A stretch of DNA of 64,000 nt from Toxotes chatareus (lineage: Eukaryota; Chordata; Actinopteri; Toxotidae), in assembly GCA_016801885.1 (NCBI GenBank), contig CM028896.1, forward strand, positions 3,720,001 through 3,784,000, in the 5' to 3' direction. The notes below the pieces were generated by a model. That model worked only from the letters and a program-made list of their open reading frames with translations. It ran no database searches and was not told where the DNA came from. Position 1 is the stretch's first letter; the number at the start of each line of letters is the position of its first letter. Below are positions 1-11,941 of this stretch, in pieces. Made by a program: the position numbers and the translations under genes.

Positions 1-93
1 TGCTGCAATGACCCAGTTCCCCTTTGGGATTATTAAAGATTCATCATATCTTATTAGAAGTGATATTTGGTGGGCAACTGCCTGGCTACTTAC

Positions 94-327
94 TGCCAAT
101 GTGGAGGAGGATGGTGTCACGCCTCTCTCCGTGTGGGTTCTGAAAGCAGCTGTAGAGTCCGTTGTGGCCTAAGTTCACTTGGGTCAGGATCAGTTTGGGA
201 CCTTCTAGACGGTGCTGGGCCTTCACATCTGTCCCGTTCACCTTCCACGACACTGATGCGTCACTGTCCAGGGAGCCACACTGCATGGTAACGTCACTGC
301 CCATTCGCTCATACTGGTTCCTAGCAA
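94..327 (-). CDS. cntfr: CNTFR exon encoding the N-terminal Ig-like domain (partial gene)
   Basis: This second coding exon of CNTFR encodes most of the N-terminal immunoglobulin-like C2 domain that precedes the two cytokine-receptor fibronectin-III domains. The acceptor is TTTCCAG (AG at 329-328) and the exon starts at 327. The one base carried from the previous exon plus TT gives Val, then Ala-Arg-Asn-Gln-Tyr-Glu-Arg-Met-Gly. Visible landmarks are GSDVTMQCG (first Ig cysteine), SWKVNGTD (core Trp plus an NGT N-glycosylation sequon), LGHNGLYSCF (the Y-x-C motif with the second cysteine) and the end LLHIG. The donor is GTAAGT at 93-88 and leaves one base (A), phase 1 again. The exon is 234 bases (78 codons), so frame is kept from exon to exon. 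The same landmarks (YER-GSDVT, VNGTD, LGH-GLY-CF, LLHVG) occur in mammalian CNTFR. The rest of the gene lies to the left of position 1. Confidence 0.9.
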
Positions 328-550
328 CTGGAAACAGAAGGCAAAGACCAAGTGTTAGTTGACATCACCAACTAATGACAAGTGAAATATCTGCACACTG
401 GCTCGTAGCAACAGGAAAAAGACAGTCAAAATCGATGCCTTTATAATCATATCAGCGTACACAGCAAAAAAAAAAGTGTTCTGTCTGGGGACATTCTTGC
501 TAATTCTGTCATAATGGTTCCTAGCAACAGGAAACGGCCAGAAGCAAAGG
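300..550 (-). repeat. Three-copy degenerate repeat of the CNTFR acceptor/exon edge
   Basis: The intron/exon edge of the Ig exon (copy 1, about 300-346) recurs at about 396-425 (copy 2) and 497-550 (copy 3). On the minus strand the shared core is TTGCTAGGAACCA in copies 1 and 3 and TTGCTACGAGCCA in copy 2, each preceded by a pyrimidine run. Copy 3 also matches copy 1 past the core on both sides: TATGA into the exon, and TTTGC-TTCT on the intron side. In copies 2 and 3 the acceptor CAG reads CTG, so they lack the AG used in copy 1. They look like duplicated, inactive splice edges. The copies are roughly 85-115 bases apart. Confidence 0.7.
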
Positions 551-1929
551 TAGGATTTATTGTTTAATAACTGTTTTCAACTGATATAATAAACTGAATA
601 TTCAGAAAGGGAAATATTATTTGGATCATAGTTTTTCAATCAATTTTGGGTTATTTATTACTGCACATCCATGCATATTGCTTAACCACTGATATGTATC
701 AGCAGCAACAAATGGAATTGAAAAAAAATATTTTTACAATTTACAGTTTATAAATAGTTCCCATCTAATTTCTTTTAGATACTATAAATGCTTTATATTG
801 ACCTAAGAATGGGAGAATAAAGTTATATTTTACTCCATTCAGAGAGTCAGATTTTGTTAAGACCTCGGGAAGAGGAACTGGAAGAAAATGTTATTTTTCC
901 AGTTAAAAAACATGGAGAATTTTGCAAAAGTTTTCTCCTGTGTTTGTGTTTTCTGTGTTGCTTCTATCCTTGTATCCGTGACCTCGCTGCTGACACTGCC
1001 TTTGTCAATTGGTTCAGTAAAGTTGTGGGGATCATGACCCCGAGGGTTAAGGGATATATGCGAGTTTTATCCAGCGCAACGAGGTTAGTAGCCCCGTGCT
1101 GCTGATAAGTCCTATGGGACCTGTCATGACCACACTGAGTGAAAACCTCAGATTAACACTTAAACACGGAGGATCAACAGCACAACAAGATACAACAATA
1201 AAATATTGATCCCCATCTTAGGAAAAAACGTTTTTTATGAAGAAAAAAAATGCCCCTCTGACCTGGGATCAAGCGCTGTCAAGATCCTTGTCTTACTCTG
1301 ATGTCTCTCTCCCTGTCTTTCTCTTTGTCTGTGGCCCCTCCCTCCTTTCTTTCTCACCACAATGCCTCTCATTTTTCCGTTTTTCACTCGAGCTAGCTTC
1401 CTTCTCTCAATCTCCTCAGATGTGCCTTTTAACGCAGCTGATACAGATGTCAACCTAGTGTTTCATGTATATTTCATGTCCCATAACAGAGTCATCTATA
1501 TTTAATAGGACAAGATCCCTGTCCCCATTAACATTAACCTGACACTGTTTGTTCTCTCTTTCTCTGTCTGTCGCTCCGTCTCCCTCAACTTCCCCAGCCC
1601 TTACTCTTTGCTCCCCGTGTCTCATACATACCATCTCTCATTTTTTTTATGTTATCACCCCGTCGTCTTTCCCCTTCTGTCCATCCCCATCATCTCCATG
1701 TTTGCCTCTCCCCTTTCCCTGAGTCCAAATAATGTGCCTGCAGATGCATGTCAGTGGCAAGAAATGCCATTTCCCTTTGATCTCATCCTCTGTCAAACTA
1801 CTCTGAACAGATGTGTGACTTTATAAGTTATTTGCATCTTAGGAAAAACCATACAGTTTGACTTTGATGTTAGCTTTGATGATGGCGCTGGTGCCCTTGT
1901 GCTCTATGTGGAAAGTAAATTCAGAATGA

Positions 1930-1998
1930 GAGAAGAGAAGAGAAGAAAAGAGAAGAGAAGAGAAGAGAAGAGAAGAGAAGAGAAGAGAAGAGAAGAGA
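1930..1998. repeat. (AGAAG)n pentanucleotide microsatellite
   Basis: About 13 consecutive copies of AGAAG with one variant unit (AAAAG) near 1946. It is purine-only on the plus strand and therefore a pyrimidine tract in the CNTFR sense strand. Confidence 0.9.
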
Positions 1999-4900
1999 TA
2001 TTTTCAGGCAGCTGTGAGTTGATGAACAGTGAGACAGAGTCTGTAGAGTTTTATTAAAGTGAGAGAACGTAATTTAAAACGTGGTGACAGTCTGGATCAG
2101 ACCTATCTTTAAACTCGGCCTTCTAAGTCACACTACACACCTGCCTGTTCCTTTAACTGCCTTTAGGTGGCATTAAGCTGTTATCAAAGAAGGAGAGTGA
2201 AATCATAATCTGCTTCCAACTGATGTCGTCAGAAAACGGTATTTACGTATTTAAAAAAATGACGAGGAGCACGCCCTATGAAATATTTTGCTGAAATTAC
2301 CTTTTTCCAGCTTCTTTCTTGTGAATGCCCTTGAGAGTTTCTACACAGTGCAGGCGCTTGCTGCCACCTCCCATCATTCTTATCCACTCGGGTTACATCA
2401 CTCTTTACCTCTGTCCTTTCCAATATCCATTCATCTCTTTAGCCTTTGCTTCTTCTCCATCTCTCTGTCCTTTTCTTGCCTTTCTCGAAAGTTTTCACTC
2501 TCCTCCTCCTCTCACTCTCTGACAGTCAGTCTCCATCCCCCGTCCTCCTCCCCGACTCCTTACTTCCTTCCATGCCATCTGCTTCTATCCATATCCCGCT
2601 CTGATCTTTAAATTCTCATGCTATCATCTTTCTCATCCTCTCCCTGTCATTTAGTTCAGTTCTGTCACAAGTGCTGACCTGTTATGGCTAGAGTTTTCAT
2701 TAACTATGTGAAAAATGTTCCACAGTGACATTTTCTGCAGCTGTGAGCGAAGGCCAACTCTTGTTGATTCTGATGGGTTTAAATTATTCAGATAGCCCAG
2801 AACATTTTATTTCACCTATCGGAGAATGATAGTGCTTTCTGTCTTTATTCTGCAACTGGCTCAGTGCAAATATCATGTGAGGATAAATCTAGAACTAGCA
2901 ATTGAACATGTACGTGACAGGTGAAGGAGTGAACTTGCGAGTCCCTGCATCATTTCCCAAGGCCAAAAAGAAAAAAGAAAAAAAAAAAACCTTGTTTCTC
3001 ATTGCCTGGCAGGTGTCCATTAAAAATGTACAATGCACTGTATATTTAACATATTTAACTGGGAGTTACCATAGCAACAATACCGCTGCGCTGCACTGAA
3101 AGAGACCTGAACAGGAGTTAAAGTAACTAACTTAAAAAAAAAAAAAAGATTATCATTCAAACACAGTTACAGAATAAAACATCCCCAAAGTGTCCTCATG
3201 AAGGGCTTTTCCTCACCTTTTATCACTGTTACTTATTATTTATTAGCTTGTTTTATTACTCACTTAAAAGTTATTCTACATCTTTCTCAATGTCACTCTT
3301 TCTCAATAAATTCCATGATGAGAACAAAACTGCAGTGTTTGTGTTCAGGGCAATGAAGGAACATCACACACTTAAACAATGTAGCTCACTGATGTGTTTT
3401 TAATAGTTTTTGAGCAACAACAATGCAGGTCTATAGCACAAAGGGATTAGCTTTATCAGGCTTTGCCTGCACAGTTAATTCATAACAGCAGGATTCATTT
3501 ATTGTGGGTTTTGGTCTTTTTGTGAGATTTGTTCACAACAAGAAAAATACTGAATATGTATTACTCTGGTTTGAATGGAAAGTCATTTGGCTTGAGGAAT
3601 CCAAACGAACCAAAAGCCAACACCTGATAATGTCACTGTTTCCATTACGGTTCAGACAGGTCATTTCTGACTGCATGTTCAGGCACTACTGTCTCTGCTG
3701 TAGCAATCATTTCCTGTTGTTGCTGTTGCCTTTTTGTCAATTCTGTAAATTATTCTCACCGTCTGTCTTTCTCTTATCTCGTCCTCCCCCCCTCAGCTCC
3801 ACCTGCCCTCTTTCTCTCCCTCTCACCTTGAACTTGCTCCCTCACTCTCCTTCTGAATCCTACTGAAACTTCAGCATTCATCAGAGGTACATCACTGATC
3901 ATGAGTATTCTGCACACAAGCCACACATACATAACACACCTCATAGCATCAGCGGAAACACAAGCAGAAACACTTAGGAGTACACTTGTGTACTCACTCA
4001 CACATACACACAGGCTCGCACACACTGCCCTGCATAATGCCCTCATGCCTCATCACCATACAGACAAGCAGGCCTAATAACCATAATAACATTCAGCTCA
4101 AGTGCTATTGATCTCTTGGTAATAGACGGGTCATTGTAAGCAGCATTAGAACACTGTTATTCCATACCAAATGAGAATTAAAACCATCAATGTCCTTCAC
4201 AGAGTTTAAACTTTACTATTTTTACTCATTATTCTACTGATGTATGTCAGTGCCAGTAGGCAGGGTCTGTCAGGAATAAACAGTCTATGACCTTCTTAGA
4301 GGCAAAGCAGTTCAGGTAACATATGTTATTTTAAAACATGTGCACGCTGCAATAAAGAAGAAGTCAAGTGAGTTATGCCGTTGATAAAGTAATGATTAAA
4401 AACATGAGATAAACTGATTAAAAACAGAATCTAGGACACTACATACATGCTGCAACTGAAAATGTTTATTTTTATCTTATGTGAACTGAATCTAAAAATC
4501 TGTAATCATGAAACATGTTCATGGAGTCTCAAACCGCAAAGGTACGCTGCCGACATACAAATATGTTCATATATTTTAATCAATAATGTCTGACTATTTA
4601 AAATGACGCCTCACATCGGTGAAAGGAGCAAGTTTTTACAACTAATATTATTTGTTTATTTATTTTGTGCACTTTTATCATTTATCCTTCATAAATGTAC
4701 AGGCAGTGACTTACAATTAAACATGAAGGGCTGAAATGTAGCTTAAAAAAGTGTAAACGTCCAAACACAACTCATGCCCCCAGCATTCCCAGCAGGGAGT
4801 CAACCGTGCTGCATGTTGTAACTGCATGTTGCATTTAATTTAGTTTCAAGGTGGAAAAAAGGTGCACTGCTGCCACACCAGAAAAAGAAACCCACAGAAG

Positions 4901-6653
4901 TGTTAATACATTGGTGAGAATTTTATTTCATTTTTCTATGTTTTGGTTAGGAATATTTTTCGTGCTGTTCGGTCTGTGTTGGAACAAGCCGGATCTTTGT
5001 ATTTGCAGCTGTTTTACGATGCGGAAACAAAATATGGAACACCGGAGCTCACGGGGTTACCAGGAAAACACAACTAGTTTGAACTTTATATTCATGGTAG
5101 GATTCCACGGGGCACTGAGGGTACTCTAGTTCTTATGCAACCTTGTGATGTTTTTCCCAGAGCGGTGCATTACCATAAAGAGCATAATGTTATGTTGTGG
5201 GGTCATTGGTGCAAAGACCTGCAGGACAAGCTAAGACAGGCATACATCTGCGTCTGGAGGCTATTTAAAGAATAATGAACACACATGCACAGAAACCCAT
5301 TGGGAATTAACTGCATAGGTCTGTGGGCTGTTTACTAAACTGACACAAGTAATGAGCCACAAGTATCTGGACAGAAACACTTTTTTTGTTTTGCTTTTTA
5401 TGCTCTGTGCTTTAGGACATTCAGTTTGAAATAAAATACCGAACACTACATTAAACTGCCAAGTCTCAGCTTTGATTTGTGTAGGTTCACGTCAATAGTG
5501 AAAGAACTGTGTGGAAGATAGAGCCCTTTTAACACTAGAGGACACTTGTGTTAAAGAAACTAAATGTTTCTTGGGCCGCTGTGTGTTGTTTCAAAAGATG
5601 AATTAAGGTCAAATGATCATTAGCCGAATATCAGAGAGGATATTCATGAGCACAAGCAGCCCCACTGTTTGATTACCTGATTAAACACTGCTGGAGTTAC
5701 TTGTTCAAACATCAAGTGCCATCGGGCAGGACACTGTTATACCTTTGTACTGCAGCATCATCAAACATCTTTTGATGAAGTGAGGACACTGACTTGGAGG
5801 AAGGCGTCAGCCTGAGGTTTACTTCAAGTAATCTGAAACTGTGATTAAGGGTTAACAGGCTAAACAACACATGAGGCGAAACATGGGGGAAAACATTGTG
5901 CAAATCACTTACTGTGAATGCAGAACAACACCTAAAACCAAACTAGGTGAATGCAGCCTTTTGTCCTGGACGCGTTCATCTTTACATCAGGAACCAAAAT
6001 GGAAGAAAAATTGGCCTTTATCAACTCATCCATGAGATTTTTTGTAGTTGTGTAGGTTAAATGTCCCCCTTCATGATGTCCAATAAAATAAACTACAACC
6101 TTAGATGTGGCACACTCACATGAATTGTTTTTATAGCAGCCATATAGATTGTTTTGAAAGGTGCTGACAAATTAAACCGTCCAATATAAATAAGGGTGTT
6201 GGTTCAGAAAACACACATACGGGTAATTTGGGGGAATCAGCGGTAAATTGCCTTTTAGGCTCTTAAGGTACAAGGACTTGTTTTCCTTCTGTCACCACTG
6301 TTTCACTGGTTTTACAAATAGGAGCGTACCCTTTGGAAAAAGAACGCAGTGTTTCATCAAAGGCAGAATTTTAGAGTCTACATATGTCGGCTTTCAAGAC
6401 GACTTTTCCGACAAGCATCTCTCAACAAGTTGTTCCATTTTTTTAAATTGTGGAAGAACATAACATTTGTAATCACGTGTACTCTCACATTCACACACAC
6501 ACACACACTCTTGACTACATTAGAATACTGATGAATTTGGATTATGGAGAACCAGCTGTGTGAACCTGTGTGTGCATGCATGCGTTTCAATTTACAGAAT
6601 ATCTGCGCCTCTGTGTGGCTCTATCATTCTGCATCTATGACTTCTCTTGTCTG

Positions 6654-6685
6654 TGCATGCATGCATGCATGCATGTGTGTGTGTC
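6654..6685. repeat. (TGCA)n array running into (GT)n
   Basis: Five to six TGCA units, a self-complementary tetranucleotide, are followed by a short GT tract. Such arrays can form cruciforms. It lies inside the CNTFR intron. Confidence 0.85.
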
Positions 6686-7519
6686 TATGTGAGTAACTGG
6701 CTGTAAGTTATGATCTGACTCCACAGGAGCGTAGTGAAATGAAATTGAAGTTCAGCACTGGCATTCTGATTTACCATCACAAAATGTTATATTCCCCTTG
6801 TTCGTGCGTCCGCTGCAGTGGATGTTTGCGTGTGTGTTTTGGAGCGATTGCGCGAGTGTGTTTTGTCTGTGACAATGTGTAGTTCTCCATGTGCGTGTAG
6901 GCCTCCTTGTGGATTAATTGGCATGTACATATCTGACCGTGTCGCTTTCCAGCCGGGCTGTAACTCACTAGAACATTTATCAGTGAATCGCATTTGTATG
7001 CCTAAGGGGAGCCGTGCTTTTTGAAAGTCCAACAGTAAAATATTGGATTGGCTGACACACAGAGATAGAGCCCAGGAGAGTTATCAGTTTAGGTTTAGAA
7101 GATCAAATTTTCTCACTCTGCAGCAGCACAATGCCAATGCTGCCTGAAGAGAGATTCTTTTTGTTCCTTCCATGTTTTTATTCTAATTGAAAATTGAAAT
7201 TGAAAACTTGAATTTTATTCAAAAACAGTCTCTATTCGATATAATATTGTTCTAAAATACAAAAACCGTGAGTACTTTGCTCAATGTCTGACCTTCTCAT
7301 GCATTTTCTTGAATATGCTTTTTCTCTCCAATCTGAACCATACTACCACGTGCAGCACTTTTATTATTTTTATTTTATTATTTTATTTTATTCATTTAAC
7401 ATGAATATTTAATTACTCAATCACTTTGTTGGTTAGTTCAGAAATGCTACAGCCAGGTTATAGCTCAGATAAAAAGTGAATTACTGGGTTTAATCAGGAC
7501 AGGAGGCTTAAGCAGAAGA

Positions 7520-7690
7520 AACAAATTATTTACGTGATCACACATGGGTTATTCACACCTGATTGGGCAGTTGCTCAGGGCCTCTAATCAACCATCTCTC
7601 CTCCAGCTTTGGCCTTCACTTCTCTTTTTATGAGCGCCTCGTGAATGCAGATTCCCAGCTATCAAAACCATCTACATGAATATGTCTTTG
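7520..7690. promoter_or_regulatory. Candidate conserved non-coding block A
   Basis: This is a repeat-free, balanced-composition block between AT-rich flanks. It contains TAATCA-type homeobox sites (near 7585-7590) and a run of non-degenerate sequence through CTCCAGCTTTGGCC and GAGCGCCTCGTGAATGC. It has no open frame of note. The call rests only on sequence complexity and site content in the first intron; no alignment was made. Confidence 0.28.
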
Positions 7691-8739
7691 TTTGAATTTG
7701 AATAGTAAAGCTCTGAAGGTTAAATAATATAATAATATAGACAAAAGTCAGTAGGTTAGGCTTTAATGAAGTGGTTTCAGAAAAAGACGATCAAGAAAAC
7801 CTCTGCTTGAAAAAAAGGTTCACCTTCTTACTCATTCACTATGAGCATCAGGTTTCTTCTTATCATGGACAGCCTAATGTCTCAAAACTGTTTCGTAGAG
7901 AGAGTGGGACGGACGAGAGATCATTTCAAAACAGGAAATGGTCCTGTAACCCTGCTTGTCACGTTTATTTACAGTGTTTTCCTCAGGGTTGCTATCGCTG
8001 GCTGCAGCCAAGTTGTTTATTTGCTGTGCAAACAAGCGACAAACAAGTCTTACTTAAGCTACAACTGTTTTCTACAGACTGTATCAAACAAACAAACAAA
8101 CACACACTTTGTATTAATTGTGTTTATATGAAAACAATGAGCCACAAAGCAGTTTTTATACTGTGCATGTAAGTGCAATATCAGGCAAAGGTGAAAACAA
8201 TCAATTTAGTACTTTTTTTGACATTTTATATTTTACTCATTAATCAGGTAGCTGAAAAACAATCTAATCGATGATGGGAGTGATCATTAGTTGCTGCCCC
8301 CCCTGAGGTGAGGTCTAATCCACCAAAATAAGTAATACCTGTGCAGCCTTACAATGAGAGTGCAGTGTCTTCCAACAAAGACAAATACAAGACAAAATTT
8401 AATTAAGAGTGCTGGACATTTTCTGCTTTTATATCACTGTAATTTAAATTGCAATTAATTATTCTGGACTATTCGTCAAAAACTATAACTGTAATGGGCC
8501 TTTTTCCCCCCCCACTATTTTCTGACTTTTTGTCTGGCTAGTAATGAATGTTCATATAATAATGTTACATTTTCGTGCACTGAAAGGTTGGAATGTGTGC
8601 AAATACGGTACGATAATTCACACAGGTACTGTTTTCTAATCACCTTTTACAGCCACCGAGACTTTTTCTTGCCTCAGTCAGCATGTGGCACAGCTGGTTA
8701 GGCAGGTTCCTCAGATGTTTCTGTGAGGTATGGCACAGC

Positions 8740-9300
8740 GAAATGCTAAACCCCCCCCACCCCCCCACCACCAGCGATTTATAAGACAGAGATCCGATTA
8801 ACTGCTGTATGACATAATAAGTATCGGCAATAAACTGCTGTTGACACTTTCACGGTCGTGCACATATTAATACACTGATACAGATGCACTGCACTGTAGA
8901 AGCAGGCCTGCATGCTGTATATGCTCTCACACACACACACATAAATGCACACAAAAGCCACATAGGCGCCAAAAGCACAAGCACACTTGGACTGAAGTAT
9001 GCACGAACATGCACACTTCTGTACCCACCCACGCACACGCTCTCACACATACACTTCCTCTGCAAATATCTTGGAATTAAGTTATCACTTTATCCTCTCC
9101 TGTCTCTTTCTTTCCCACAGAGAAATTAACATCCACTCTCTCTCTCTCTCGCTGCTTTTGCCTCTCCTTTCATGTGAGCACTGAGGCAGCTGCAGCTGTG
9201 TAAGTGTTTGTATGTGAGTGTGCGTCTGTGTGTTTGTCTGTGCACGTGTGTGTGTATGAGTCAGGGCTCCAACGCTCAAATAAATCCACTTCCTGTTTCC
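8740..9300. repeat. Low-complexity C-rich and CA/GT-rich intron segment
   Basis: It holds a C-run interrupted by A at about 8752-8771, CA-rich DNA at 8925-9055, a CT tract at 9134-9150 and GT-rich DNA at 9198-9260. CA and GT parts face each other in inverted orientation. The open frames here on both strands are translations of these dinucleotides. Confidence 0.7.
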
Positions 9301-9479
9301 TGCCATCTTATCTTGGCCCCACCGCACATGCAGACATACAGTGTTTTTTTGTGTGTGTGTCAGTCTGATCAGTGCCCTCATCATCTGGCTAGCGGAAGCC
9401 ACTGGGAGAAGACAGAAAGATTTGCAGGCGACGGGGTTAATTGATACTTCATATTTATTATGATGTCTATGTTCTGGGA

Positions 9480-9620
9480 AGGAATTTGGAAGCGAGCAAG
9501 ATGAGAGGGAGTGTAAAAGGAGAGGAAGAAGGGCAGGAAAAGAGAGATGGAGTGGAAAGATGAAGCGGAGCGAGCAGTTGGAGGAAAGGGGGGGCGGCGC
9601 AGGAGGGAGGAAGAATTGTT
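9480..9620. repeat. Purine-rich tract
   Basis: The plus strand is almost entirely A and G for about 140 bases, made of degenerate GGAAG/GAGAG units. A second such tract lies at about 10780-11040. These would be pyrimidine tracts in the CNTFR pre-mRNA. Confidence 0.7.
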
Positions 9621-10099
9621 GAGAACGAGTAGGGCAGTTAATATTTTACAAGCCTGGATTAGAGAGGTCATGAAATGAGGAATGGGAGAAGGATTCCTGA
9701 GAGTCAGCTACAGGGAGAAGGAGAGAAAAGGAGTGGGACAGCTGGATACACTGCTTTGATCAGAAACATCTGTAGGTTTGTGCGGCTGAGAGAGAAAAAC
9801 AGCGAGTGGTGGGAGAGAAATGACTGCATCCTGTTTCATCTGTTTGTCAGGACAGGTTTCAGTCTGATTCTCTGTCTACTTTCTTTTTCTGTCTTAATCA
9901 GCTGGAGATTACTCTTAAAGGATCAAACTTGTGGTTTTGATGTTTTAATTTTAACTACAAATCACATGTATTTATTTTTGTTTCTAACAAATCTAAATAA
10001 ATATCTAAAAAAATAATTTCAGGTACAACGTGTTTTAAATACAGTTGACAAGTATGCATTGCGAAGTATAGTTGATAGGTTTTTAAATAGATGTCCCAT

Positions 10100-10440
10100 C
10101 CAGGTTTCCATCCCTCCCACTATGTTATGAGAGACAACTTGCAGAGACTTGAGTCTTGTTTGACACAGGCAATCCATAATGGTGAGCATTTCTTTCCCAT
10201 TATTTTCTGTCAGATCAGCAAAGAAGCAAATCTAAACATCTAATTTACATTTTGTTGACCCATCACGATGGTTAGTGATGCCATCTCTAACCAGACTGGC
10301 TGTCTCGGCTCTGAGCAGACTGTAATTGTTTGATTTCTGGAGGAGACGCGGGAGCCAAGGCATCCTCAGTATTGAGATATGAATGAATATTCCCACTCAT
10401 ATTTATTCTGGTGCATTTCCAAAGTGAAATAATTATGTAA
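10100..10440. promoter_or_regulatory. Candidate conserved non-coding block B
   Basis: About 340 bases of high-complexity sequence free of simple repeats, with homeodomain-like cores (CTAATTTACAT, TGTAATTG) and a POU-like ATGAATATTC near 10385. It stands out from the tract-rich DNA on both sides (homopurine tract after 10780, poly-A near 10450). There is no coding frame. It resembles vertebrate intronic enhancers in character only; conservation was not tested. Confidence 0.35.
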
Positions 10441-10779
10441 ATATGATTTTTAGAAGAAAAAAAAAAACAAACAAAAAAAAAAGCAAAAAGATATATAAGT
10501 GCAATATCAGTGGCAGCATTGTAACCATAGAAAAAAAGAGGGTGAGATTGTTATTATCTTCTTTTATAATGAATCCTGTGTCTAATAAATATGTTGTCTG
10601 ACTCCCCTTTGGCAAGACTGTATAATAATGATAATCGCACATAAGCCTGAAGAAATCTCCCTCGCAGTCCTAATCTTATTGGTTATTAACATGGCTAACA
10701 TCACCCTAAGCCTTCCCAGAGAGCCAAACTCTGAAGGTCAGTGCTAATACCAGGCCGCTCATTTATTAACCCAAATGGG

Positions 10780-11040
10780 GGGGAATACAGACAGAGAAGA
10801 AACAGTGAGAGTGAAGAGATAAAGAGAAGGGAAAAACATAAGATGGAGAAGATAAAAGTGGGTAATATTGAGAGACTGAGAGGAAAATAACAGCGGAGCA
10901 GTGAAGAGTAAAAGAAAAGAGTACAGGGAGACATGGAGGAGTTTAACAAGAGGATGAGACAAAGTGTGAGGAGATAAGTGGGTAGAAGGGGAAATAGAGG
11001 AGGAAAGGGTTTCAGAGGGAGAGATGAGAAGAGGGGGATG
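10780..11040. repeat. Degenerate purine-rich (GAGRRA) tract
   Basis: About 260 bases dominated by A and G on the plus strand with irregular GAGAGA/GAAGAG units. The 149-codon minus-strand open frame here (Ser/Leu/Phe/Pro-rich) is an effect of the pyrimidine strand, not a gene. Confidence 0.7.
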
Positions 11041-11196
11041 GACAGAGAAATGACTGCCTTAATTAATGGACTGTAATATATGACAATATTCCTAGGATCC
11101 AAGATAATATCAGCAAAAATTACTGCCTTCATCATGGGCACACTCTGCAAATATAACCGTGACCTTGACAGAGTAGCTGAAGTGACAGGGAAATCT

Positions 11197-11221
11197 AAAA
11201 AAAAAAAAAAAAAAAAAAAAA
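11197..11221. repeat. Poly-A run of 25
   Basis: An uninterrupted A run. No recognisable retroposon body precedes it, so it could be a plain homopolymer or the tail of an old insertion. Confidence 0.9.
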
Positions 11222-11539
11222 CTCTTGACAGGAACTAAACGTGCCTTGCCTGCGATAAAAAGTTATGATAGGTCCAATTATGAAAGAGGCTGATGAAAAA
11301 CGTTGAGCGCCCCCCCCCACCTTTAAAAATCTGCTACAATCAGTCCACTGCAGAATCCAGGCCAGCTCAATAAGTGCCATTTGGCTCACCCAGTTGACTT
11401 TAACTGATACAAATTGATGTTCAAAATACTTCATTTTGCTATTTTTTTTTAAATGGAAAGAAATATTACTTGGCTTTTTTTTTTTTATGTGAATCCTAAT
11501 TCAGTCCTCAAAACAGTTCAGTAATTTGTTTTAATTTTG

Positions 11540-11760
11540 TACAATTAATTATATTAAGAGCATGGTGTCATATTTAGTTTAAATGTTTTGGCATGAAATT
11601 ATTTAAACACACAGCGAATGGCCTCATAAGGACAGCAGGATATCCAAATTGTTTGCAAGTGTCCTTGACCAACATGCCGAATCCCAACTGCAAATTATGT
11701 TTACATAATAATCTGCATTAGCAATTCTGTCTGACATAATGCCGGTGAAATTTAGTGCCA
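11540..11760. promoter_or_regulatory. Candidate conserved non-coding block C
   Basis: This repeat-free AT-rich block lies just left of the hAT element, with many TAAT/ATTA cores (TACAATTAATTATATT near 11540, GCAAATTATG near 11690, TTAGCAATT near 11718). It has no open frame. Evidence is sequence character only. Confidence 0.25.
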
Positions 11761-11941
11761 CACAAGAAACCGTTTAATGTCTAAGTGGTTGTCTTTGACA
11801 CTGAGCCACTCCCGGCTGTGTTCCGTTTCATACTGATAATGAGTGTTGAACATTTTCCTGTTTAACCATGGATATGATCTGCTCCTAACCAGCTCCAGGA
11901 CTTCTGCTCTGTAGCCGACCATGTCCTCTGACCTTCTAGAA

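Larger units (their letters stand above)
551..7519. other. Intronic stretch with simple repeats only
   Basis: This is AT-rich intron. It holds pyrimidine-rich patches on the plus strand at about 1290-1400, 2390-2640 and 3720-3850, the pentanucleotide array near 1930, CA/GT-rich DNA at 6490-6850 and a TGCA array near 6654. Short open frames here are biased translations of CT or CA tracts. The part around 5340-5500 has the look of an old interspersed repeat but I could not assign it. Confidence 0.5.

Noticed and set aside
5340..5550. Possible DNA-transposon end (TTTAGGACATTCAGTTTGAA region)
   Set aside because: It seemed repeat-like but I could not find terminal repeats, duplications or a family I could name.
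10701..11150. 149-codon minus-strand open frame
   Set aside because: Translation of a pyrimidine-rich strand; low complexity.
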